A stretch of DNA of 21,879 nt. Source: a virus. Where the stretch lies: positions 1-21,879 of the IMG/VR virus record IMGVR_UViG_3300008266_011995; one strand, given 5' to 3'. Both the position numbers and the translations under genes were made by a program. This document shows positions 7,874 to 14,905 of this stretch, piece after piece (position 1 is the first letter of the stretch; each line of letters begins with the position of its first letter). The notes below the pieces were generated by a model, which saw only the letters and a program-made list of their open reading frames with translations, made no database searches and was not told the origin of the DNA.

Positions 7874-8802
7874 AACATTCAGAAATAAAAGAAATGATTC
7901 GCCGTGTAGTAAGAGAAAGAAAACTTACAAAAGCGGAAGAAAAGAAAAAAGAAGATATCGTTAAAGGAATGAAAAAATCCTTTAAAGGTGATAAAGCATC
8001 TATGTATGCTATTGCTACTGCTAAAGCTAAAAAAATAGCTGAAGCTGATGATAGTATTAAAGTTAATCAACCTGATTATAAAGGTACAATTCGTAAAGTA
8101 GAAGGTGGGTATCAATTATATGATGTTAATGGTAATGTAGAAGATAAAGAAGTAGGACCTTTTAAAACAATGAGTAGTTTGATGTCATATTATGATATTA
8201 GTATGGATCAATTAAATGAAGCTAAAGGTACTGAATTGACTAGTAAAATATTCGATATTGGTTCTACACTTAAAAAAGTAGAAGCTGCTATGGATTTTGG
8301 TATGGATCAAGACCCACAAATAATTAAAGGTTTAGATCAAGTATACGATGAATTAATTAATGTTTTAGCTCTTATTGAAAAAGATAGAGAAGAAAATAAA
8401 TTTGTTAATGAGGATATTGATATTGGACATCAAGATGATGAACCAGGAATGCTTAAAAATGAATTAGCTAGAACAGCTAAAATGGCTGCTATGCTATATA
8501 AGAAAATTAAAGCATACGGTGATACAGGTGCTGAAATAGATTTCCCACAATGGTGGCAATCAAATATTATTAAAGCTAAAGACTATTTACAAGGTGCTTT
8601 TGATTATTTAGATGGTGAAGAAAGTGTAGCTAAAATTGACGCTACAATGGATGCTTTAAAATTTGAAGAAAAAGACCCATTAGATGTTGTTGTAGCTGAA
8701 AAGAAAGGTAAAGATTTAGATGGCGATGGCGATGTAGATAGTGAAGATTATTTAAAAGCAAGAGATATTGCTATTAAAAAAGCGCAAGCTAAAAAGAAAT
8801 AA
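7870..8802 (+). CDS. Multidomain virion-associated-type protein with C-terminal EF-hand loop
   Basis: The ATG overlaps the upstream TGA (ATGA). The 310-residue product starts with an amphipathic helix (MKHSEIKEMIRRVVRERK). It continues with the Lys-rich module LTKAEEKKKEDIVKGMKK ... MYAIATAKAKKIAE (19-58), a form I recall from many T4-like phages. A middle region follows, then DDEPGMLKNELARTAKMAAM ... DFPQWWQSNIIKAKDYLQ (189-241), another recurrent phage segment. The C-terminus contains a textbook calcium-loop pattern, DLDGDGDVDSED at 282-293 (DxDxDGxVxxxD), followed by a basic tail. A structural or packaged-protein role in the head is plausible, but no function is established. Confidence 0.7.
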   Translation: MKHSEIKEMIRRVVRERKLTKAEEKKKEDIVKGMKKSFKGDKASMYAIATAKAKKIAEADDSIKVNQPDYKGTIRKVEGGYQLYDVNGNVEDKEVGPFKTMSSLMSYYDISMDQLNEAKGTELTSKIFDIGSTLKKVEAAMDFGMDQDPQIIKGLDQVYDELINVLALIEKDREENKFVNEDIDIGHQDDEPGMLKNELARTAKMAAMLYKKIKAYGDTGAEIDFPQWWQSNIIKAKDYLQGAFDYLDGEESVAKIDATMDALKFEEKDPLDVVVAEKKGKDLDGDGDVDSEDYLKARDIAIKKAQAKKK

Positions 8803-8804
8803 TT

Positions 8805-9284
8805 ATGGAATTTCAATCAAAAGAAGAATTAGTAGCACACATTAGAGGTAGAGTGCGTCAAATGATGGGCAAACAATCAGAACAAGCCTATCAAGGTGAT
8901 CCTAACTCTCCTATGAATGTGATGCTCTATAGATTCCCTGAATTGCGTCAGGCATTAGAAAAGTTAATGACAATGCAATTTAGAATATTTGTTGACGATA
9001 TTCAGTGGGTTGCTCCTAAACCAACAACGTTTAGAATTATTCTTGCAAATGGACAAACATTTACTTTAATTTGGAATACAGAAGATTTTATTGCTAAAAT
9101 AGCAGGGGTAAAATATGATATGTTAACGCTTAAGGAACGTGAAAGAGCCACTAAAGAAGTAGCTGAATTGTTACAATATGGCCCAATTAATGCTAACTTA
9201 TCTGGTGATGATTTAGCACAACAAAACCTAACCCCAGCTAAAGGCGAGCCAGTTAATCCTGCTCCACCTCCAGGACAAGTATAA
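8805..9284 (+). CDS. Conserved phage protein, unknown function
   Basis: The 159-residue product starts 2 bases after the previous stop. It begins with MEFQSKEELVAHIRGRVRQM, an amphipathic helix like those of neighbouring products. The middle (residues 45-110) alternates strands and helices, with FPELRQALEKLMTMQFRIFV and TFRIILANGQTFTLIW. The last 25 residues are disordered and Pro-rich (NPAPPPGQV). I do not recognise a family. By position it is the last gene of the 4643-9284 run, and the shared N-terminus suggests it belongs to the same virion-associated set. Confidence 0.65.
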   Translation: MEFQSKEELVAHIRGRVRQMMGKQSEQAYQGDPNSPMNVMLYRFPELRQALEKLMTMQFRIFVDDIQWVAPKPTTFRIILANGQTFTLIWNTEDFIAKIAGVKYDMLTLKERERATKEVAELLQYGPINANLSGDDLAQQNLTPAKGEPVNPAPPPGQV

Positions 9285-9288
9285 TAAA

Positions 9289-9320
9289 TTTGGAAACCCC
9301 AAATATTATTATTACTTTCA
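9289..9320 (+). promoter_or_regulatory. Possible host-type promoter with TTTGG palindrome
   Basis: TTTG at 9289-9292 and a weak TACTTTCA box at 9313-9320 are 20 bases apart, loosely matching the Bacteroidota TTTG/TAnnTTTG pattern. TTTG is part of the palindrome-like TTTGGAAACCCCAAA (9289-9303), close to the element at 11046-11060. It would drive the exonuclease gene. The -7 match is poor. Confidence 0.3.
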
Positions 9321-9341
9321 TAATTAACTTACATATTTGTT

Positions 9342-10100
9342 ATGAGTAAACTAAAAAAGAAAAGACTCTTCTTTGATATTGAAACTAGTCCAAACATTGG
9401 TTTCTTTTGGCAGTCTGGATACAAATTAAACGTACCGTACTCTAATATCATTAAAGAAAGAGCAATCATCTGTATCTGTTACAAATGGGCAGATGAAAAA
9501 CAGGTTTATGCACTTACATGGGATGACAACCAAGATGATAAATCAATGTTGGAAAAATTTATGGTAATCGCTAATGAAGCTACTGAATTAGTAGGACATA
9601 ACAGCGATAAATTTGATTTACCATGGGTTAGAACACGTTGTTTATTTCACCGTATCCCAGTATTTCCAACCTACACTACAATTGATACATTAAAACATGC
9701 TCGTTCTAAGTTCCGTTTTAATAGTAATCGTTTAGACTACATTGCACAATTCCTTAATGTAGGCGAAAAATTAGAAACTGGATTTAATTTATGGAAAGAC
9801 ATTGTTCTTAAAAAGGACAAGAAAGCCTTAAAGCAAATGGTTGATTATTGTAAAAATGACGTTGGAATACTTGAAAAAGTATATAACGAAATTGCAAATT
9901 ACGTTCCACACAAAGTACATTACGGTGTTCAACACACTGATGATAAATGTTCATGTCCTGAATGTGGCTCTACTGATATGAGATTTTCACAAAGACGTTT
10001 TACAGCATCAGGATTAGCACGAATCCAATTACAGTGTAACAGTTGCCACAAATACCATACCGTTTCTAATAGAACATATGAGTCTAGTGTAGAGGAATAA
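9342..10100 (+). CDS. DnaQ-like DEDDy 3'-5' exonuclease with C-terminal zinc ribbon
   Basis: The 252-residue product carries the three exonuclease motifs. Motif I is FFDIETSP with D12 and E14, motif II is GHNSDKFDLPW with D92, and motif III is YCKND with Y169 and D173. This makes it a DEDDy-type RNase H-fold nuclease (the predicted-exonuclease RNase_H_2-like group). It should remove nucleotides from 3' ends using two metal ions. After residue 200 two cysteine pairs (C205/C208 and C232/C235) form a zinc ribbon, probably for nucleic-acid binding. It is not fused to a polymerase. A likely role is phage DNA repair, recombination or host nucleic-acid turnover. It opens a unit of three genes that ends at the 11008 terminator. 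Confidence 0.85.
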   Translation: MSKLKKKRLFFDIETSPNIGFFWQSGYKLNVPYSNIIKERAIICICYKWADEKQVYALTWDDNQDDKSMLEKFMVIANEATELVGHNSDKFDLPWVRTRCLFHRIPVFPTYTTIDTLKHARSKFRFNSNRLDYIAQFLNVGEKLETGFNLWKDIVLKKDKKALKQMVDYCKNDVGILEKVYNEIANYVPHKVHYGVQHTDDKCSCPECGSTDMRFSQRRFTASGLARIQLQCNSCHKYHTVSNRTYESSVEE

Positions 10101-10111
10101 CGAAACATTAC

Positions 10112-10120
10112 ATATTTATA
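10112..10120 (+). promoter_or_regulatory. ATATTTATA motif, copy 3
   Basis: The 9-mer ends 3 bases before the ATG at 10124, much nearer than most copies. If it is a promoter core, the transcript for 10124 would be leaderless or start inside the gene, so this copy could also mark an RNA processing or translation signal. Confidence 0.4.
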
Positions 10121-10123
10121 TTC

Positions 10124-10483
10124 ATGGAAATCGGTCAATTAAAACAAAACATTATCACTGAGGTAAGGAGACTTGTTAAAGAACAAGCTATCCCTATCAG
10201 TCGTACTGAATTAGTTGACAAGATTAAAGCTACAGATCCTCGCAATTCAGGTAGAGGTGAATTCTTTACAGTAACATTTGTTAAAAGAACAGATGGTTCT
10301 ACAAGAACAATGAATGCTCGTTTAGGTGTAAGACGCTATTTAAAAGGTGGAGATTTACCATACGACGCAGCTGCTAAAGAATTATTACCTGTATTCGATG
10401 CACAAAAAGGAGACTATAGAATGATTGATCTACGTAGTATGATTTCTGCTAAAGTAGGTGGTCAAGAATATATTGTAAAATAA
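10124..10483 (+). CDS. SH3-like beta-barrel phage protein
   Basis: The 119-residue product begins with MEIGQLKQNIITEVRRLVKE, the amphipathic N-terminus seen in several neighbours. The remainder (FFTVTFVKRTDGSTRTMNAR, LGVRRYLKGG, DYRMIDLRSMIS, VGGQEYIVK) fits the small SH3 beta-barrel fold proteins often annotated in phages. In those homologues the barrel is usually the whole protein; here it has a helical tag of about 25 residues in front. A nucleic-acid-binding or virion role is possible; no activity is known. Family call is from recalled pattern, not from a search. Confidence 0.65.
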   Translation: MEIGQLKQNIITEVRRLVKEQAIPISRTELVDKIKATDPRNSGRGEFFTVTFVKRTDGSTRTMNARLGVRRYLKGGDLPYDAAAKELLPVFDAQKGDYRMIDLRSMISAKVGGQEYIVK

Positions 10484-10501
10484 AATTAAAAAGTATAACA
10501 A

Positions 10502-10948
10502 ATGGCAAAACAATTTATCTCAGAAGCACAAAGAATGCAAAAATTAGCTAATATGCCTATTAGCGAAATGGCTATCCCAGAAATGGCCCGTACAGCAGGT
10601 ACTGGTGGTGCTTATACTATCACAGAAAAAGGTGAAGAAATTTTAAAGCAAGCTAAAGCTTCTGGAGCTGCTCCTGAAGGTATTAAAAATAGCGAACTTG
10701 CTGCTTTAGTATTCTTATTTAAAGCTAAAAAAGATGGTAAAAGAGTACAAAAAATCGATTACGCTAAGGAAAGAAATGTACCTCAACCAGCAGTAAATCC
10801 TATTTTCAATAGCTTAGAAGTTAAAGAATTAGTATCTAGAGAAGGATATACTTCAAAACAAGAAGAACCTAAAACATCTAGACCAAGACCAGACGTTGGA
10901 TCTATGTTAGGTGATTTAGATATTGAAGAAGCAAAATCTGAAGAATAA
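10502..10948 (+). CDS. Winged-helix-like phage protein
   Basis: The 148-residue product starts MAKQFISEAQRMQKLAN. The FISEA at residues 5-9 resembles the capsid-targeting start of T4 internal proteins (FIAEA, cleaved after Glu). Residues 38-115 look like a winged helix-turn-helix: TITEKGEEILKQAK, then SELAALVFLFKA, the helix DYAKERNVPQPAVNPIFNSL, and a wing LVSREGY. The C-terminus is disordered and acidic. It may bind DNA as a regulator or as a packaged protein delivered with the genome. It is the last gene before the palindromic gap and terminator. Confidence 0.6.
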   Translation: MAKQFISEAQRMQKLANMPISEMAIPEMARTAGTGGAYTITEKGEEILKQAKASGAAPEGIKNSELAALVFLFKAKKDGKRVQKIDYAKERNVPQPAVNPIFNSLEVKELVSREGYTSKQEEPKTSRPRPDVGSMLGDLDIEEAKSEE

Positions 10949-10954
10949 CACACA

Positions 10955-11007
10955 GACTAGATTCATAGCCTAGTCGCCTCATTAGAGGTTCTATATATAT
11001 AGCAGCT
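10955..11007 (+). other. Cluster of short palindromes in the 3' gap
   Basis: Four small palindromic structures precede the terminator. GACTAG/CTAGTC (10955-10960 with 10970-10975) closes a 9-base loop. CCTC/GAGG (10977-10980 with 10985-10988) closes ATTA. CTATATATATAG (10991-11002) and CAGCTG (11003-11008) are perfect palindromes. No tRNA cloverleaf or T-arm is present. It may be a structured 3' UTR or a small RNA. Confidence 0.4.
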
Positions 11008-11043
11008 GTGGCGCTCCTTGAAAAAGGATGCGCCACTTTTTTT
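11008..11043 (+). terminator. Rho-independent terminator
   Basis: The stem 11008-11019 (GTGGCGCTCCTT) pairs with 11024-11036, with one bulged T at 11029 and a GAAA loop. Seven T residues follow. It ends the 9342-10948 unit just upstream of a host-type promoter. Confidence 0.9.
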
Positions 11044-11045
11044 AT

Positions 11046-11077
11046 TTTGGGGAAACCAAATAAAAATACTAACTTTA
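11046..11077 (+). promoter_or_regulatory. Bacteroidota-type promoter for the 11082 gene
   Basis: TTTG at 11046-11049, a 20-base spacer and TAACTTTA at 11070-11077 match the Bacteroidota consensus TTTG/TAnnTTTG except for the last base. The -7 box ends only 4 bases before ATG 11082, so the mRNA is predicted to be leaderless or nearly so. The -33 box lies in the palindrome-like TTTGGGGAAACCAAA. Confidence 0.6.
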
Positions 11078-11081
11078 TATT

Positions 11082-11558
11082 ATGAATATATTTTATATTA
11101 ATACAGATCCAGTCGTTGCAGCACAAGAACTATGTGACGACCATATCCGCAAGATGCAAATTGAATCTGCTCAAATGTTATGTACAGCACATTGGGCTGT
11201 TGGTAGTGAAGCACCATACAAACGTGCCCATTTCAACCACCCATCAACTAAATGGACACGCGAATCAATTCAACATTATAGGTGGCTTGTAGAACATGGT
11301 CTGGAAGTATGTCGTCAATTTACTTTACGTTATGGAAAACACCATAAAACACAAGATGTACTTGAATGGTGTCGTGATAACGAACCTAATCTTCCTGATA
11401 ATGGATTTACACCACCACCTCAAGCAATGCCTGAAGAATATAAAAATGAAGATACAATAGAGGCATATAAAACTTATTATATTCAAGATAAAATAAAAAT
11501 TAAAGGATTAAATTGGAACAAATTAAACAACAAACCGATATGGATAAAAGAATTTTAA
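11082..11558 (+). CDS. Conserved phage/bacterial protein, HCDxHxxKM-type family
   Basis: The 158-residue product opens with NIFYINTDPVVAAQELCDDH, then IRKMQIESAQMLCTAHW, and later HFNHPSTKWTRES, RYGKHHKT, GFTPPPQAMPEEYK and AYKTYY. I recall this pattern as a widespread family in T4-like phages and aquatic bacteria without firm function. Its ending (AYKTYYIQDK ... KPIWIK) vaguely resembles the end of the T4 pyrimidine-dimer glycosylase group, which hints at DNA repair but is not proof. The many His, Trp and Cys residues suggest a metal or nucleotide site. The remnant start of the next gene (ATG 11540) lies inside its last 19 bases. Confidence 0.7.
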   Translation: MNIFYINTDPVVAAQELCDDHIRKMQIESAQMLCTAHWAVGSEAPYKRAHFNHPSTKWTRESIQHYRWLVEHGLEVCRQFTLRYGKHHKTQDVLEWCRDNEPNLPDNGFTPPPQAMPEEYKNEDTIEAYKTYYIQDKIKIKGLNWNKLNNKPIWIKEF

Positions 11559-12731
11559 TTATTGGAGCTGGAGTTGCAGGGCTTACCTGAAGAGGTAATG
11601 ACAGGTATGCTAGGTGCTGGTGGTTGGTCTGATGGTAAATTAACTTACCATACAGCAATTGGTGGTCAATTATCAAAGTATTGTGGTGAGGAAAAAGCCA
11701 TGCAATTAATGGATCAAGTTATTAGTAACTTCAGACGTTTCCACCCAAAACCAGAAGAAATATTCATGTCTGATCCTCAGGAAGAACCTGAATTTATTAA
11801 ACCATACTTTGGTTTGAGAATGTTTCCTGTATGGCACATTGGATCAAATTATTTACATGAGATTGCTAAAACATGGTATCAATATTTAGTTGATAAAGGG
11901 GTTGCTTACGATAAATTAATATTCGCAGTAGGTAAATCAGGTATTGATTTTGCTCAACAATTATCTGATACTTACAAGTTACCAACTGAACCCAAATCAG
12001 TACAAATTGGTGTTCGATTTGAAGCACCACAAAAATATTTTCAAAAATTAATAGATATAAGTTATGATTTTAAACTTTACCAAAAATTTGATAATGTTTC
12101 TCTTCGCAGTTTTTGTACTAACAATAATGCTGCATATGTTGCTGTCGAAGAAACCTATGGCGACGTAAGTTATAATGGCCACGCTAAAAAAGGAGAAGAA
12201 TTTAGAAATGATATGACTAATTTTGGTATTTTAATGGAAATTAAGGGTATTGAAGATCCATTTAAATGGTCACGTGATGTAGTACAGAAATGTCAAACAT
12301 TAAAACTAGATTTAGGTGCTGATTGGTCAGAACATGGTGGTGGATTATATTACTCACCAAGTAGAGAAATAAGCACTACATCAGAATATGCTCTTATTAA
12401 AGCAACTAAAGTAGGTGATTTGGGTGTATTTAAAAATGCTTTTGGAGAATATGCTGATTATATAATGAATTTTATTGACAATATGAACAGTGTATTTAAT
12501 TTTGGTGATGATTGGGGAATGTATATTCCTGAGGTAAAGTACCTATCACCTGAACCACTAGTTAATTATCACGATTTATCATTAACAACATATCCAAATG
12601 TACACTTTGTAGGTGATGCTTTATCAGCTCGTGGTATTACAGTTTCAGGAGCACATGGTATTTATGTTGCTGAAAAGTTAATCCAACACAGCCATCTTGT
12701 AGAATTAACACAACTTTTGGAAACAGAATAA
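11540..12731 (+). pseudogene. FAD-dependent oxidoreductase, N-terminal Rossmann region broken (deletion plus frameshift)
   Basis: The body (open from TTG 11562, first ATG 11598) reads LGAGGWSDGKLTYHTAIGGQ near its start and VHFVGDALSARGITVSGAHG near its end. These are the middle and C-terminal FAD-contact motifs of COG2509-like oxidoreductases. No dinucleotide-binding glycine motif lies in this frame. It lies in another frame just upstream: ATG 11540 gives MDKRILIIGAGVAGLT, a perfect FAD-binding start, and then hits TGA at 11588. In intact relatives tens of residues (helix A, strand 2 with its ribose-binding acid) separate the two parts. A deletion that also changed frame explains this best. 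Without that region FAD binding should fail. It could also be an assembly collapse. Confidence 0.75.
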
Positions 12732-12746
12732 TTGATTGTACCTTTA
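12716..12746 (+). promoter_or_regulatory. Bacteroidota-type promoter for the 12751 gene
   Basis: TTTG at 12716-12719, a 19-base spacer and TACCTTTA at 12739-12746 fit the Bacteroidota pattern. The box ends 4 bases before ATG 12751, and the sequence CTTTATATTATG is identical to that before 11082. The -33 box lies inside the end of the upstream gene. Confidence 0.55.
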
Positions 12747-12750
12747 TATT

Positions 12751-13014
12751 ATGGAAGAACGTAGAGGCAGACCAAAAACAATAGTACATACAGATCATCC
12801 ACGCAAATTTACTCGTACATACGAAGATGAATTTACTGTTGAAACGTGGAAATTTGATTTAGATAAATTTGATAAGGGTCCTATTGAAGTAGATATTAAA
12901 TATAAAGCTGGTGCTGAGAAAAAATTAAAACAAATAGCTAAGGAAGTAAAGCAGCAAAAGAAGATTGAAAAACAAATGAAAAAAATAAACGAAAAAAATG
13001 GAAAGAAAAATTAA
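12751..13014 (+). CDS. Small basic protein, unknown
   Basis: I place the start at ATG 12751, 4 bases after the promoter box, rather than at a TTG at 12736 in the same frame. The 87-residue product begins MEERRGRPKTIVHTDHPRKF. It has a central acidic/aromatic stretch (YEDEFTVETWKFDLDKFDKG) and ends in a Lys-rich helix (KKLKQIAKEVKQQKKIEKQM). RGRPK resembles an AT-hook core (GRP), so minor-groove DNA binding is possible. No family is recognised. The next gene starts 17 bases before this one ends. Confidence 0.55.
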   Translation: MEERRGRPKTIVHTDHPRKFTRTYEDEFTVETWKFDLDKFDKGPIEVDIKYKAGAEKKLKQIAKEVKQQKKIEKQMKKINEKNGKKN

Positions 13015-13279
13015 AACAACAGAAGGACACACATTAGTTATTTCTCAGACAACACGTTTAGGTCATGATATTACAGACAAAAAAGACCCTAAAGCAAATG
13101 AAAAGATTTGGGTATTACATAATGTAGAAGGTCCTGCCTTAATTACACCAGATAATAAAAAAGAATATTATTTCTGGGGCATTTATCAAGGCAATACAGT
13201 TGAAGTACTTAAAGATTTAAAACGTAATCATACAGGACTTCCACCAGCTAAAAATCCATTATTTAAAACTAGATTATAA
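12998..13279 (+). CDS. Small conserved phage protein, unknown
   Basis: The 93-residue product overlaps the previous gene by 17 bases and its TAA shares one base with the next ATG (TAATG), so the three genes are probably translationally coupled. It contains WVLHNVEGPALITPDNKKEY and FWGIYQG, a beta-rich motif (HN.EGPA....yyfwG) that I recall from unnamed phage proteins. There is no membrane segment, cysteine pair or catalytic signature. Function unknown. Confidence 0.6.
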   Translation: MERKIKTTEGHTLVISQTTRLGHDITDKKDPKANEKIWVLHNVEGPALITPDNKKEYYFWGIYQGNTVEVLKDLKRNHTGLPPAKNPLFKTRL

Positions 13280-13809
13280 TGAAGATAGGTTTTGCAGGTA
13301 CAATGTCAGTAGGTAAAACTACATTAGTTAAAGCACTAGCTGAATTGCCTGAATTTAAAGATTATTATGTTGCTACTGAACGTAGCAAGTATTTACGTGA
13401 TTTAGGTATTCCGTTAAATACTGATTCTACAATACCTGGTCAAATGATATTTTTGGCTGAACGTGCTAGCGAAGTATTGCGTGATAATGTACTGACAGAT
13501 CGTACTATATGGGATGTATGTGCATTTACTTTAAGTGCACAATCCATAAGCAAATACGAAAAAAATACATTTGTAGACGCCGCTTTACTGTTAAAAGACT
13601 ATTATGATATTGTATTTTATGTTAGTCCTCGTGGTGTTAAAGTTGAAGATAACGGCGTTAGAACAACAGATTTAACGTATAGATTCAAGATCGATAAAAC
13701 AATACGTGAGCTGCTTGACGAATATCCACCACAACGATTAGTGGAAATTGAAGGAACAACAGAGGAGCGCATTAGCATTGTGTTAGAAACATTTAATAAA
13801 TATTTATAA
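13279..13809 (+). CDS. P-loop NTPase, AAA_28 / nucleotide-kinase-like
   Basis: The 176-residue product has a Walker A loop GTMSVGKT at 7-14, directly after the first strand (KIGFAG). Residues 34-35 (ER in VATERSKYLRDLG) and D74-R75 (LTDRTIWD) correspond to the substrate and DRx motifs of thymidylate and deoxynucleoside kinases. A hydrophobic strand (YDIVFYVSP) and Arg-rich lid-like segment (GVRTTDLTYRFK) follow. This group (AAA_28, NadR-like) phosphorylates nucleosides, nucleotides or related small molecules with ATP. In a phage a dNMP-kinase role in supplying DNA precursors is likely, but the substrate is not readable. It shares one base with the upstream stop codon. Confidence 0.8.
   Translation: MKIGFAGTMSVGKTTLVKALAELPEFKDYYVATERSKYLRDLGIPLNTDSTIPGQMIFLAERASEVLRDNVLTDRTIWDVCAFTLSAQSISKYEKNTFVDAALLLKDYYDIVFYVSPRGVKVEDNGVRTTDLTYRFKIDKTIRELLDEYPPQRLVEIEGTTEERISIVLETFNKYL
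13800..13808 (+). promoter_or_regulatory. ATATTTATA motif, copy 4
   Basis: The 9-mer overlaps the last codons and stop of the kinase-like gene and lies 20 bases before ATG 13829. That position marks the switch from enzyme genes to head-assembly genes. Confidence 0.45.
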
Positions 13810-13828
13810 CGGACACAAACAACAAACA

Positions 13829-14901
13829 ATGAAAAAAAACGAATTAAAAGAATATATTAAATCACGTGTTCGTGAAGCATTATATGTAGGTAAAGCTGCT
13901 GAAGATGAATTGCAAAAAGATAAAAGATTTAGTGCTTTACCTCCTACTGAAAAAACCAATGCTGTTTCAAAATTAAGAATGGGTGGATCTGTTGAGTTAG
14001 GTGAAACTGAACTCATGGAAATGGCACGTAAAGCAGCCACATTTAAAGTAGCAGCTGATTTTAAGGAAAAAGCTAAAGGTATTAAAACTGGTGGTCCAAT
14101 TAGTCCTAAAAAATTAGAGGATATTATAGCACCACTGGTCCTGCAATTGCTGCTGGTGTTGGTTTTGAAGGTAAAATGCCCCGTATATATCCTATATTCG
14201 CTGCTTTAATTGATGTTGGTGCTCTTGTAGGCACAGAACAAGAAAAAACAGAAGATATCCCTGAAACACCTGAAAATGAAGACGAGGATATTGAAGATAT
14301 TTTAGATCCTGAAGATACTGTTGAAGATGAAGGTGAAGATGAATTTGAAAAAGAACCTGGTGCAACAGATATTGAAAAAGCACCTCCAATAACAATGGAT
14401 CCTGTATCACAAGCATCAGTTGAATTTGTTACAAACAACGATAGATTAATTCAATCTATTATCAATAATTATAAAGAATCAAGATCACGTTTGGGTGCTA
14501 TTCGTGAGGAAGAAGGCGATTTAAATGCTGCTGACTATAAAAAAGCACTTAAGAAAAGTAAAGAATTAGCTACAGATGTATTAACACAAAAAATAGATAC
14601 ATTAGTAGATAAAATCAAAGAATTAGAACCATCAGTACAAGATAAAGTACTTAAATCACTTGATTTCAAATTCAAATCAGTAAATGCTGATTATCTTTCT
14701 AAAATTGTAGCTAAAAAATTAGGTAAAACTATAGCTCCATCTGCCCCTGAAAAACAAGTAGACGTAGATATTGATATTGAAGATATCGATGATGAAATAA
14801 TGGAAGATACAGGTGTTGAAGATGTAAGCTATGAACCAACGTTCAAAGATTATGAAAACATATATGAGCGTATGCAAAAACTTGTAAACTATAAAGGATA
14901 A
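13829..14901 (+). CDS. Acidic coiled-coil-type virion protein, frameshifted near 14131
   Basis: Two overlapping frames appear to be one gene. Frame one (13829-14209) starts MKKNELKEYIKSRVREALYV and is sensible up to KKLEDIIAP, then becomes an unlikely Leu/Val run. Frame two, open from 14110 and ending at 14901, becomes sensible at TGPAIAAGVGFEGKMPRIYP (from 14134). Adding one base near 14131-14134 gives a continuous 357-residue protein reading IIAP-TGPAIAAG. The repaired protein has an amphipathic N-terminus, a Gly/Ala-rich segment, a very acidic region (EDEDIEDILDPEDTVEDEGE), helices, and another acidic stretch near the C-terminus. Acidic helical proteins in this position may be scaffold or head-internal proteins. 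No classic slippery heptamer is seen, so mutation or assembly error is likelier than programmed shifting. Confidence 0.65.
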
Positions 14902-14905
14902 TTGT

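Noticed and set aside
10949-11043. A tRNA in the longest gap
   Set aside because: No acceptor stem, anticodon arm or T-arm could be paired; hairpins are too small and end in a terminator.
11082-11558. Calling this gene a pyrimidine-dimer glycosylase
   Set aside because: Only the C-terminal pattern is vaguely alike and T4 DenV catalytic features at the N-terminus are absent.
12736-12750. TTG start for the small basic protein
   Set aside because: The region is a promoter -7 box and spacer; ATG 12751 follows at the same distance as in the 11082 gene.
14125-14140. Programmed -1 ribosomal frameshift
   Set aside because: No X XXY YYZ slippery heptamer and no clear downstream stem; an indel is simpler.
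14124-14438. Antisense frames of about 100 and 74 residues
   Set aside because: Ser- and Leu-rich products are mirror images of the acidic sense coding region; no start context or family.
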